DNA of 7,526 nucleotides from Firmicutes bacterium CAG:646 (GTDB lineage: Bacteria; Bacillota; Clostridia; Lachnospirales; Lachnospiraceae), in assembly GCA_000432335.1 (NCBI GenBank), contig HF995373.1, positions 55,765 to 63,290 on the forward strand, read 5' to 3'. The notes under the pieces are model-generated. The model ran no database searches, had not been told where the DNA came from, and saw nothing but the letters and a program-made list of their open reading frames with translations. Positions 1-5,954 of the stretch are shown piece by piece. The translations under genes were made by a program, and so were the position numbers. Position 1 is the stretch's first letter, and each line of letters opens with the position of its first letter.

Positions 1-274
1 TGTACACGCAATCTTTGGAACGGATAAATATCTTCACCCCTATACAGAGGGACTTCTGTATTCTATTCCACGTCTGGATACCCCTACAGGTGTCCGTTTG
101 GAGGCAATTCCGGGCGCAGTTCCCCATCCGTTGGATCTGCCGAAGGGATGTAAGTTCGCACCCCGATGCAAATATGCGACAGATAAATGCCGGGAAGAAG
201 AACCGAAACTGGAAGAGGTAGAGAGCGGACATAAGATACGCTGCTTCTATCCTGAGAAAGGGGCAAGAAAATAA
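1..274 (+). CDS. oppD: Oligopeptide/dipeptide ABC transporter ATPase OppD/DppD, C-terminal 90 residues (5' truncated by window edge)
   Basis: Codons read in frame from position 2 to the TAA at 272-274. The visible part is the C-terminal extension of an OppD/DppD-type ATPase, one of the two nucleotide-binding subunits that power peptide import at the inner face of the membrane. It begins just before the family motif HPYTEGLLYSIPRLD, continues through an L-E-A-I-P-G segment, and contains the Cys-bearing stretch KGCKFAPRCKYATDKC and a later C in IRCFYP. These cysteines are typical of the oligopeptide-transporter C-terminal domain (oligo_HPY), where in some members they bind an iron-sulfur cluster. 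The Walker and signature motifs lie outside the window. The stop overlaps the oppF start by one base (TAATG), indicating translational coupling. OppD and DppD cannot be told apart from this fragment, so the symbol names the subfamily only; peptide specificity is unknown. Confidence 0.92.
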   Translation, partial: VHAIFGTDKYLHPYTEGLLYSIPRLDTPTGVRLEAIPGAVPHPLDLPKGCKFAPRCKYATDKCREEEPKLEEVESGHKIRCFYPEKGARK

Positions 275-1755
275 TGAGTGAAGAAAAGAAAGTATTGCTT
301 CGGATCTCCCATCTGAAACAGTATTTCCCAATCGGAAAGAAGCAGTTGGGGAAACCGCAGGCATTTGTAAAAGCAAACGATGGTATTTCTTTGAATATTT
401 ATGAAGGAGAGACTTTTGGACTGGTAGGAGAGTCCGGATGTGGAAAATCCACTTTCGGACGTACGCTTCTTCAGTTGTATAAACAGACAGGCGGACGTAC
501 TGTATATTATGGACGTACCGTAGAAGATTTTGACCTGAAATATGTGGAAGATATCTTCAAAAACCTTCCCGATGAGAAGAAAAAATGCGAAGAGATGCGT
601 GGAAAGATTCAGAAGCTCTATACAGAGTATGAGGGCATTTCCGATAAAATCCAGAAAAAAGTGAAGGGACAGGAGATTGCAGAGCTGGAAAGTGAATTTC
701 TGAACAAGCTTCTGGATATCACGGCTTTGATCGGTGGTATTTATACAGCTTCCGACCTTACAGAGGCAGGAAAACACTATCTGGCAGAGTATCAGGCGGC
801 AAAAGAAATCCGCGGTATTCGTGCGCAGATTAAGGAAATTAAGAAAAATGAAAAAGGATTGGAGAAAATCCCGGAGCTGGAAGCGAAGATTCCTGCTTTG
901 GAGGAGACAGTAAAGAAAGAACTGGTTGAGATCGATAAGATCCGTCAGGCAAATAAATCCAATCCGGATTTTGAAAAATATGAGGGTCAGAAGGATGACG
1001 GAATCAATCTGGCAGCGTTGACAGACAAAGAGATGCGCTATCTGCGCCGGGATCTGCAGCTTATTTTCCAGGATCCATATTCTTCTTTGAATCCCCGTAT
1101 GACGCTGGGACAGATTATCGGAGAGGGACTTCAGGCCCATGGAATGTTCAAAAAAGGCGATCCCAAGATGCAGGATTATATCATGGAGGTTATGGAGAAG
1201 TGCGGACTTGCACCTTACTTTATCCATCGTTACCCCCATCAGTTCTCCGGCGGACAGAGACAGCGTATCGGTATAGCCAGATCTCTGGCAGTAAATCCGA
1301 AGTTTGTTGTATGTGACGAAGCGGTATCCGCTTTGGACGTTTCCATCCAGTCTCAGATCATCAACCTGCTTCTGGATCTGAAAGAGCAGAACAACCTGAC
1401 ATATTTGTTTATTTCTCATGACCTGAGCGTTATCAAATATATCAGTGACCGTATCGGCGTTATGTATCTGGGGAATATGGTGGAGCTTTCTACAACAGAA
1501 AAACTGTTTGAACATCCATATCATCCATATACAGAAGCTCTGCTTTCTGCAATTCCTACGACAGATGTGGACAAAAAACAGGAAGCAATTATTCTGGAAG
1601 GTGACATTCCAAGTCCGATCAATCCTCCGAAGGGATGTAAATTCCATACCAGATGTCCGTATTGTACAGAAGTCTGTGAAAAAGTAACACCGGAATTTGA
1701 AGAGGTGGAGCCGGGACATTTTGTAGCTTGTCACCACAAGCTGGAAAGAAAATAG
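274..1755 (+). CDS. oppF: Oligopeptide/dipeptide ABC transporter ATPase OppF/DppF with a ~160-residue internal insertion
   Basis: The 493-residue protein is the second ATPase of a peptide importer and pairs with the upstream OppD-type subunit. Visible motifs are Walker A GESGCGKST (52-60), Q-loop FQDPYSSLNPR (Q266), signature SGGQRQR (325-331), Walker B FVVCDEAVSALD (344-355), H-loop ISHDLS (H382), and the C-terminal oligo_HPY region HPYHPYTEALLSAIP with C455, C461, C464 and C468. Family members are usually about 310-340 residues. The excess lies between Walker A and the Q-loop, roughly residues 88-247, and is rich in Lys and Glu with heptad-like helical stretches that suggest a coiled coil. 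The normal equivalent of the segment before the Q-loop resumes at LTDKEMRYLRRDLQLIFQDP. Walker B reads DEA rather than the more common DEP, a conservative variant that keeps the catalytic Glu. The ATG at 274 follows GAAAGGGG at 256-263. Reading through the insertion is clean, so this is not a frameshift. OppF versus DppF is not resolvable here. Confidence 0.95.
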   Translation: MSEEKKVLLRISHLKQYFPIGKKQLGKPQAFVKANDGISLNIYEGETFGLVGESGCGKSTFGRTLLQLYKQTGGRTVYYGRTVEDFDLKYVEDIFKNLPDEKKKCEEMRGKIQKLYTEYEGISDKIQKKVKGQEIAELESEFLNKLLDITALIGGIYTASDLTEAGKHYLAEYQAAKEIRGIRAQIKEIKKNEKGLEKIPELEAKIPALEETVKKELVEIDKIRQANKSNPDFEKYEGQKDDGINLAALTDKEMRYLRRDLQLIFQDPYSSLNPRMTLGQIIGEGLQAHGMFKKGDPKMQDYIMEVMEKCGLAPYFIHRYPHQFSGGQRQRIGIARSLAVNPKFVVCDEAVSALDVSIQSQIINLLLDLKEQNNLTYLFISHDLSVIKYISDRIGVMYLGNMVELSTTEKLFEHPYHPYTEALLSAIPTTDVDKKQEAIILEGDIPSPINPPKGCKFHTRCPYCTEVCEKVTPEFEEVEPGHFVACHHKLERK

Positions 1756-1758
1756 GAG
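1754..1758 (+). promoter_or_regulatory. Ribosome binding site that sets the start of the 95-aa tail-anchored protein
   Basis: AGGAG overlaps the last two bases of the oppF stop codon and lies 5 bases before the ATG at 1764. The same frame stays open upstream to an ATG at 1728 inside oppF, but that site has no comparable Shine-Dalgarno sequence, so 1764 is preferred. Confidence 0.8.
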
Positions 1759-1763
1759 AAGCG

Positions 1764-2051
1764 ATGTTATTTCAAAGAAAGATTGACAGAGCATTTAAAA
1801 AGCTTCATGAAGAAAGTGATCACCCGGAGATCGATCACTTTGCAAAAGAAAGAAAAATGGGAAAGATGAAAATGGAAGATCCCGAGGAGCGAAGAGCCCG
1901 GGAATCTCTTCCATCAGAAGAATATGAGATGCCGGAACTGGAAAAAAATGATTTTTTGGCGATGGTGCTGGCCGCTCTTCTGACCATCCTGCCAGTAGCT
2001 CTTATTGTTTTACTGGTAATCGCATTGGCGGGATATTTTCTCTTTATGTAA
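1764..2051 (+). CDS. Small tail-anchored membrane protein of unknown function, opp-operon linked
   Basis: The 95-residue product matches no family I recognise. Residues 1-63 are hydrophilic and strongly charged (many Lys, Arg, Glu, Asp), probably helical, with no Cys and no signal peptide. Residues 64-95 form one strongly hydrophobic segment rich in Ala, Leu, Val and Ile, interrupted by a single Pro, and the protein ends almost immediately after it. The likely topology is a C-terminal membrane anchor with the charged N-terminal part in the cytoplasm. The start lies 8 bases after the oppF stop with a good AGGAG site, and a terminator follows the stop, so it is the last gene of the peptide-transporter operon. 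By position it might be an accessory of the transporter, but that is inference from location alone. Codon use resembles its neighbours, which supports a real gene. Confidence 0.8.
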   Translation: MLFQRKIDRAFKKLHEESDHPEIDHFAKERKMGKMKMEDPEERRARESLPSEEYEMPELEKNDFLAMVLAALLTILPVALIVLLVIALAGYFLFM

Positions 2052-2065
2052 ATCAACCAAAAGCG

Positions 2066-2108
2066 CTGCTGCAGATACATAAATAAGTGTAACTGCAGCA
2101 GTTTTTTT
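2066..2108 (+). terminator. Rho-independent terminator of the peptide-transporter operon
   Basis: A 9-bp perfect stem, CTGCTGCAG (2066-2074) with CTGCAGCAG (2093-2101), continues after one A-A mismatch with four more pairs (TACA/TGTA), and is followed directly by seven T residues (2102-2108). It lies 14 bases after the stop of the small membrane protein and before the next promoter, so it separates the two plus-strand units. Confidence 0.9.
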
Positions 2109-2129
2109 GTATAGTTGGGAAAATGACGC

Positions 2130-2155
2130 TGCAAGTCTTACGGTGAAAACTTGCA
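2130..2155. promoter_or_regulatory. Candidate operator: inverted repeat overlapping the -35 box of the rpiR-type gene
   Basis: TGCAAGT (2130-2136) and ACTTGCA (2149-2155) are perfect 7-bp inverted arms, extended after one mismatch by TT/AA, around a 6-base centre. The right arm covers bases 1-5 of the -35 hexamer TTGCAA (2151-2156). There is no T run after it, so it is not a terminator. A dyad at this place suits repression by a dimeric regulator, most simply autoregulation by the downstream RpiR-family protein; the binding protein itself is inferred. Confidence 0.5.
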
Positions 2156-2179
2156 AAATTATAAAAAAACAGCTATAAT
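2151..2179 (+). promoter_or_regulatory. Sigma-A promoter of the rpiR-flavoprotein-cmk-ispH-rpsA operon
   Basis: The -35 element is TTGCAA (2151-2156), the spacer is exactly 17 bases and AT-rich, and the -10 element TATAAT (2174-2179) is a perfect consensus. Transcription would start near 2186, leaving a leader of about 50 bases. It lies 43 bases after the upstream terminator. Confidence 0.85.
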
Positions 2180-2218
2180 GAGAAACAGTGATACGGCAGA
2201 CAAGCCAAGGTACACAGT

Positions 2219-2223
2219 AGGAG
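2219..2223 (+). promoter_or_regulatory. Ribosome binding site that sets the start of the RpiR-family gene
   Basis: AGGAG with an 11-base spacing to the ATG at 2235, slightly long but usable. Two in-frame upstream starts, TTG at 2151 and ATG at 2178, fall inside the -35 and -10 promoter elements and so are not expected in the transcript. Confidence 0.65.
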
Positions 2224-2234
2224 ATTCAAAGAAT

Positions 2235-3158
2235 ATGGAACAATCAGATAATTTATTAGGTCGGATACAAAAGCAGAATCATACGTTCAGCAAAGGGCAG
2301 AAACGGCTGGCGTCTTATATTGTGAATAATTATGATAAAGCAGTTTTTCTCACGGCGGCGAGGCTGGGAAAGGAAGTGGGGGTCAGTGAATCTACCACGG
2401 TGCGTTTCGCTACGCAGCTGGGGTATAAGGGATTTCCTGAGTTTCATCGCGCTTTGGAGGAGCTGGTGAGGAATAAACTGAATTCTATCCAGCGAATGGA
2501 AGTGACTTACGGTCATGTGCCGCAGGCGGAGATTTTGGACACGATTTTTCAGTCGGATATTGATAAAATCAAGCTTACGATGGAGCACATTGACCACGGA
2601 GCGTTTGAACTGGCAGTGAATACGCTGTTGGAAGCCCGTACTATTTATATTATCGGGATAAGAAGCTGTGCGCCGCTCGCCAGCTTTTTAAGCTTTTATC
2701 TGAACCTGATTTTGGAGGATGTGCGGCTGATCCAGACAAACAGCGCCAGTGAGATTTTTGAACAGATGATCCGCATCGGGGAAGAGGATGCGATCATAGG
2801 GATCAGTTTTCCACGTTATTCCATGAGAACGCTGAAGGCTATGGAGTTTGCCAATAATCGGAATGCCAAGGTGATCACGATCACAGACAGCGTACATTCC
2901 CCTATTAATTTGTATTCTTCCTGTAATTTGATCGCCAGAAGCGATATGGCATCTATCGTGGATTCTCTGGTGGCGCCTTTGAGTGTGGTGAACGCCCTCG
3001 TGGTGGCGCTTTGCATGAAGCGGCAGAAAGAAGTGGTGGACACATTGGAATCGATGGAAAAGATCTGGGATGAATATCAGGTATACAGCAGTGATGAACT
3101 GAATCATGTGGAGTCGGCGGTAAAAGTAAAATCCATGGACAGGGAGGAAGAGCAATGA
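2235..3158 (+). CDS. RpiR/MurR-family transcriptional regulator (HTH plus SIS domain)
   Basis: The 307-residue protein is a DNA-binding regulator of the RpiR type. Residues 1 to about 78 form the N-terminal helix-turn-helix domain with the hallmark pattern S-x-S-T-x-V-R-F near residues 51-58 followed by LGYKGFPEFH (62-71). Residues about 128-265 form a SIS domain, the fold that in this family binds phosphorylated sugars: a beta strand TIYIIGIRSCAPLA, then SFPRYSMRTL, then VITITDS. A short charged tail follows. The length is normal for the family. The start at 2235 was chosen because the earlier in-frame starts lie inside the promoter. The stop overlaps the next gene by four bases (ATGA), so the flavoprotein is translationally coupled to it. 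The ligand cannot be read from sequence, and no sugar-catabolic gene is nearby. The dyad at the promoter suggests it controls its own operon. Confidence 0.92.
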   Translation: MEQSDNLLGRIQKQNHTFSKGQKRLASYIVNNYDKAVFLTAARLGKEVGVSESTTVRFATQLGYKGFPEFHRALEELVRNKLNSIQRMEVTYGHVPQAEILDTIFQSDIDKIKLTMEHIDHGAFELAVNTLLEARTIYIIGIRSCAPLASFLSFYLNLILEDVRLIQTNSASEIFEQMIRIGEEDAIIGISFPRYSMRTLKAMEFANNRNAKVITITDSVHSPINLYSSCNLIARSDMASIVDSLVAPLSVVNALVVALCMKRQKEVVDTLESMEKIWDEYQVYSSDELNHVESAVKVKSMDREEEQ

Positions 3159-4414
3159 GCAGATTACTGATCGTAGGCGGCGGCGCAGCAGGAATGGCAG
3201 CCGCAGTCTGGGCAGCGGAGCGGGGAATGGAAGTCCGGGTCTTTGAACAGAATGAAAAGCTGGGGAAAAAGCTTTTTATTACCGGGAAGGGCAGATGCAA
3301 TTTTACCAATGCCTGTGCTACAGAGGAATTGTTTGATGCTTTTGAGACAAATTCCCGCTTTTTGTACAGCGCTGTTTATGGATTTACCAATTACGATGTG
3401 ATAGATTTTTTTGAAAATCTGGGTGTTTCCACGAAAATGGAGCGAGGCGGGAGAATGTTTCCCCAGTCGGATCACTCCTCGGATATTATTCTGGCGCTGG
3501 AGCGGCGGATGAAGGAGCTGGGAGTTAAGATTCACCTGAAAAGTAAAGTAAAGAGGCTTTTATTCCGGGAACAGGACACAGGAGCTGAGATCGCCGGTCT
3601 GGAATTGGAAAATGGTTCCCGAATTTCCGGCGATAAGGTGCTGGTTGCCACAGGAGGGATTTCTTATCCGTCCACCGGTTCTACCGGAGACGGCTATCGG
3701 ATGGCAAAAGAAGGAGGACATACGGTAACGCCTCTTCTTCCTGCGCTGGTGCCCATGGTAACGGCGGAGGAGTATATTCCCCGGATGCAGGGGCTGTCTC
3801 TGAAAAATGTAACGTTATCTCTGTATGACGGTAAAAAATGTATTTTCGAGGAATTTGGGGAGATGATGTTTACCCACTTCGGTATTACAGGACCGCTGGT
3901 GTTATCAGCCAGCATAAAAGCGGGAAAGCTCTTGAAAAAGACGTATCTTTCTGCCCGGATCGATCTGAAACCGGCATTGTCACGGGAACAGTTAGACGCC
4001 CGGCTTCTTCGGGAGTTTGAAAATGGGAAGAATAAGCAGTTTAAAAATGTGGTGGATGGGATGTTTCCGGCAAAACTGCTCCCGGTGATCCTGGAGATCG
4101 GGGGGATTGCGCCCCAGAAGAAAATCCATGAGATCACCCGCAGGGAGCGAGAGGCATTTATAGAAAAGGTGAAATCTTTCCCCATGACTGTGACAGGGCT
4201 GCGGGGATTTCAGGAAGCGATCATCACCCAGGGCGGGATTTCTGTAAAAGAAGTAGACCCTAAAACCATGGAATCAAAAAAAGTAAAAGGGCTGTATTTT
4301 GCCGGAGAAGTGCTGGATCTGGATGCGCTGACAGGAGGATATAATCTGCAGATTGCCTGGTCCACAGCTCATGCGGCGGCACTGGCAGCCAGTGAAGAAC
4401 AGGGAGGTTTTTAA
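3155..4414 (+). CDS. HI0933/BaiN-family FAD-dependent oxidoreductase (flavoprotein, substrate unknown)
   Basis: The 419-residue protein is a cytosolic FAD-binding enzyme of the HI0933-like family (YhiN/BaiN group). It begins with the dinucleotide-binding glycine motif VGGGAAG (7-13) and an acidic E31 at the end of the second strand. Family motifs follow: GKGRCNFTN (44-52), ATGGISYPSTGSTGDG (165-180), THFGITGP (240-247), TQGGISVKEVDP (358-369) and the C-terminal FAD segment FAGEVLDLDALTGGYN (382-397). The length is typical. The ATG at 3155 lies 7 bases after AGGGAGG (3141-3147) and overlaps the regulator's stop. One Clostridium scindens relative, BaiN, was proposed to act in bile-acid dehydroxylation, but homologues occur in many bacteria without that pathway and no other bai gene is visible, so a bile-acid role should not be inferred. 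Linkage to cmk-ispH-rpsA recurs in Clostridia, as far as I recall. Confidence 0.93.
   Translation: MSRLLIVGGGAAGMAAAVWAAERGMEVRVFEQNEKLGKKLFITGKGRCNFTNACATEELFDAFETNSRFLYSAVYGFTNYDVIDFFENLGVSTKMERGGRMFPQSDHSSDIILALERRMKELGVKIHLKSKVKRLLFREQDTGAEIAGLELENGSRISGDKVLVATGGISYPSTGSTGDGYRMAKEGGHTVTPLLPALVPMVTAEEYIPRMQGLSLKNVTLSLYDGKKCIFEEFGEMMFTHFGITGPLVLSASIKAGKLLKKTYLSARIDLKPALSREQLDARLLREFENGKNKQFKNVVDGMFPAKLLPVILEIGGIAPQKKIHEITRREREAFIEKVKSFPMTVTGLRGFQEAIITQGGISVKEVDPKTMESKKVKGLYFAGEVLDLDALTGGYNLQIAWSTAHAAALAASEEQGGF
4401..4407 (+). promoter_or_regulatory. Ribosome binding site that sets the cmk start
   Basis: AGGGAGG lies 8 bases before the ATG at 4416, within the last codons of the flavoprotein gene. 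An in-frame ATG at 4353 would add 21 residues with no family resemblance, so 4416 is preferred. Confidence 0.85.
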
Positions 4415-4415
4415 T

Positions 4416-5084
4416 ATGAGTTATGCGATTGCGATTGACGGACCGGCAGGAGCCGGAAAAAGTACCATTGCCAAGAGAGCGGCAAAAGCGTTATCTTTTA
4501 TTTATGTGGATACGGGAGCGATGTACCGGGCGATGGGGCTGTACTTTCTGAGAAAAGGAATTTCTCCGGAAGATCAGGAAGAGATAGAAAAAGCCTGCGA
4601 GGATATTCAGGTTTCCATCACTTATGAAAATGGAGAGCAGCAGGTACTTTTAAACGGGGAAAATGTTTCCAGTGAGATCCGCCGGGAGGAAGTGGGAAAT
4701 ATGGCTTCCAAAACTTCTGCAAACAGCAGGGTGCGGGAGAAGCTGGTGGCTTTGCAGCGAGAACTGGCGTCCTGGGAAAATGTGGTGATGGACGGCAGAG
4801 ATATCGGTACGCAGGTACTTCCCGATGCTACGGTAAAGATTTATCTTACGGCAAGTTCCCGGGAGCGGGCGAAGAGAAGGTATCTGGAACTTCAGGAAAA
4901 GGGCATGGCGGCAAATCTGGAAGAGATCGAGGCTGATATTATTGAGAGAGATCATCGGGATATGACCAGAGAGATTTCTCCTCTTTGCCAGGCAGAGGAT
5001 GCCGTGCTGGTGGATGCTTCTTATATGACGATTGCTGAAGTGACAGAGGCAGTTTTGAAAGCCTTTGAAGAAAAGAGAAAATAG
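4416..5084 (+). CDS. cmk: Cytidylate kinase (CMP/dCMP kinase)
   Basis: The 222-residue enzyme phosphorylates CMP and dCMP with ATP in the cytoplasm, recycling pyrimidine nucleotides for RNA, DNA and CDP-linked lipid synthesis. The P-loop GPAGAGKST is at 9-17, the nucleotide monophosphate-binding segment YVDTGAMYR at 30-38, the DGRDIGT motif (126-132) and the LID/C-terminal motif RDHRDMTREISPL (178-190) are all intact. The length matches the usual 220-225 residues of bacterial Cmk. It starts one base after the flavoprotein stop and ends 9 bases before ispH, so it is an internal operon gene. In some Clostridia an acyltransferase gene (plsC) sits between cmk and ispH; none is present here. Confidence 0.97.
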   Translation: MSYAIAIDGPAGAGKSTIAKRAAKALSFIYVDTGAMYRAMGLYFLRKGISPEDQEEIEKACEDIQVSITYENGEQQVLLNGENVSSEIRREEVGNMASKTSANSRVREKLVALQRELASWENVVMDGRDIGTQVLPDATVKIYLTASSRERAKRRYLELQEKGMAANLEEIEADIIERDHRDMTREISPLCQAEDAVLVDASYMTIAEVTEAVLKAFEEKRK

Positions 5085-5093
5085 GAGCATTCT

Positions 5094-5954
5094 ATGGGCG
5101 AGCGAGTAATAAAAACGGCTAAGACCGCAGGCTTTTGCTTTGGCGTAAAGCGGGCGGTGGAAAAGGTTTATGACCAGGTGCGCATGGGAAAAGCGAAGGT
5201 CTATACGTATGGACCCATCATCCATAACGAGGAAGTGGTGCAGGATCTGGAATCCCGGGGTGTGACGGTGCTTGCCGGCAGAGAAGAACTGGAAAAGCTT
5301 TCGGAAGGGACGGTGGTGATCCGATCCCATGGAGTTTCCCGTAAGATCTGCCAGCTGATTGAAGAAAAGCATCTGGAGTGCGTGGACGCCACCTGCCCCT
5401 TTGTGAAGAAAATTCACAGGATCGTGGAGAGAGAAGGGAAGAACGGGCGCCATATCATCATTGTGGGCAATCCGGATCATCCGGAAGTGGAGGGGATCCG
5501 CGGATGGTGTACCGGTCCGGTGACAGTGATTTCTACCCGTCAGGAGGCGGAAAAACTGGAGTTTCCAGAAGAAACAAAACTGTGTATTGTGTCCCAGACG
5601 ACATTTAATTACAATAAATTTCAAGATATAGTTGAAATTCTCTCCAAAAAGAGGTATGATAGACTTGTTATAAATACGATTTGCAGTGCAACCGAAGAAA
5701 GACAGCTGGAGGCGCGGCAAATTGCCTGCGAAGTAGATACCATGATCGTCATTGGCGGCAGACATAGTTCCAATACGCAGAAATTATACGAGATATGTAG
5801 AAAAGAATGTAACAATACTTACTATATACAGACACTTGTTGATTTGGATACTAGGCCTTTTCAATGTATTGGTTGCGTAGGTATTACAGCGGGGGCTTCC
5901 ACCCCAAATAATATAATTGAGGAGGTTCAAAAACATGTCAGAATTAAGTTTTGA
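5094..5954 (+). CDS. ispH: 4-hydroxy-3-methylbut-2-enyl diphosphate reductase (IspH/LytB)
   Basis: The 286-residue iron-sulfur enzyme reduces HMBPP to IPP and DMAPP, the last step of the MEP isoprenoid pathway, in the cytoplasm. The three cluster-binding cysteines are C15 (GFCFGV), C101 (DATCPFV) and C197 (NTICSAT). Substrate-site residues are also visible: H44 (IIHNEE), H79 (RSHGV), H129 and E131 in DHPEVEG with E133 next, the QTT at 168-170, S225/S226/N227 (HSSN) and S269 (AGAST). The length is that of a stand-alone IspH. The ATG at 5094 follows AGGAG (5083-5087), which overlaps the cmk stop. Unlike the fused IspH-S1 proteins annotated in several Clostridia, this gene ends at TGA 5952-5954, 20 bases inside rpsA and one frame away. 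Codon use changes abruptly near codon 170: the first part uses GTG for Val about 16 times and the rest never, while ATA for Ile rises from one to five. Confidence 0.97.
   Translation: MGERVIKTAKTAGFCFGVKRAVEKVYDQVRMGKAKVYTYGPIIHNEEVVQDLESRGVTVLAGREELEKLSEGTVVIRSHGVSRKICQLIEEKHLECVDATCPFVKKIHRIVEREGKNGRHIIIVGNPDHPEVEGIRGWCTGPVTVISTRQEAEKLEFPEETKLCIVSQTTFNYNKFQDIVEILSKKRYDRLVINTICSATEERQLEARQIACEVDTMIVIGGRHSSNTQKLYEICRKECNNTYYIQTLVDLDTRPFQCIGCVGITAGASTPNNIIEEVQKHVRIKF
5632..5660 (+). promoter_or_regulatory. Candidate internal promoter for rpsA inside ispH
   Basis: TTGAAA (5632-5637), a 17-base spacer and TATGAT (5655-5660) each differ from the sigma-A consensus hexamers by one base. Transcription would begin near 5667, about 270 bases before the rpsA start. 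It lies in the AT-rich 3' third of ispH. An internal promoter would let S1, a ribosomal protein, be made at a higher level than IspH. No experimental evidence is available here. Confidence 0.5.
5919..5925 (+). promoter_or_regulatory. Strong ribosome binding site of rpsA, inside ispH
   Basis: GAGGAGG lies 9 bases before the ATG at 5935 and within the ispH coding sequence. It favours 5935 over the in-frame TTG at 5917, which precedes the site and would add six residues. Confidence 0.85.

Noticed and set aside
274..1755. oppF as a fusion or frameshift artefact because of its length
   Set aside because: The frame is continuous, and all ATPase motifs are in order on both sides of the insertion with unchanged codon use, so it is a genuine insertion.
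247..1794. A 515-codon open frame on the minus strand opposite oppF
   Set aside because: It is the antisense shadow of oppF, whose motifs are unmistakable. Its product is rich in Phe, Cys, Leu and Ile as expected from the complement of Lys/Glu codons, and it shows no family motif or convincing ribosome site.
2151..2234. N-terminal extension of the RpiR-family protein from TTG 2151 or ATG 2178
   Set aside because: These codons coincide with the -35 and -10 elements of the promoter. Transcription would start after them, and a ribosome site precedes ATG 2235.
3155..4414. A bile-acid 7-dehydroxylation role based on similarity to BaiN
   Set aside because: The family is common in bacteria without bile-acid metabolism, and no other bai gene is in the window.
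4650..5765. A 371-codon open frame on the minus strand opposite cmk and ispH
   Set aside because: It spans two well-supported genes on the other strand, and its His/Phe/Leu-rich composition is that of a shadow frame.
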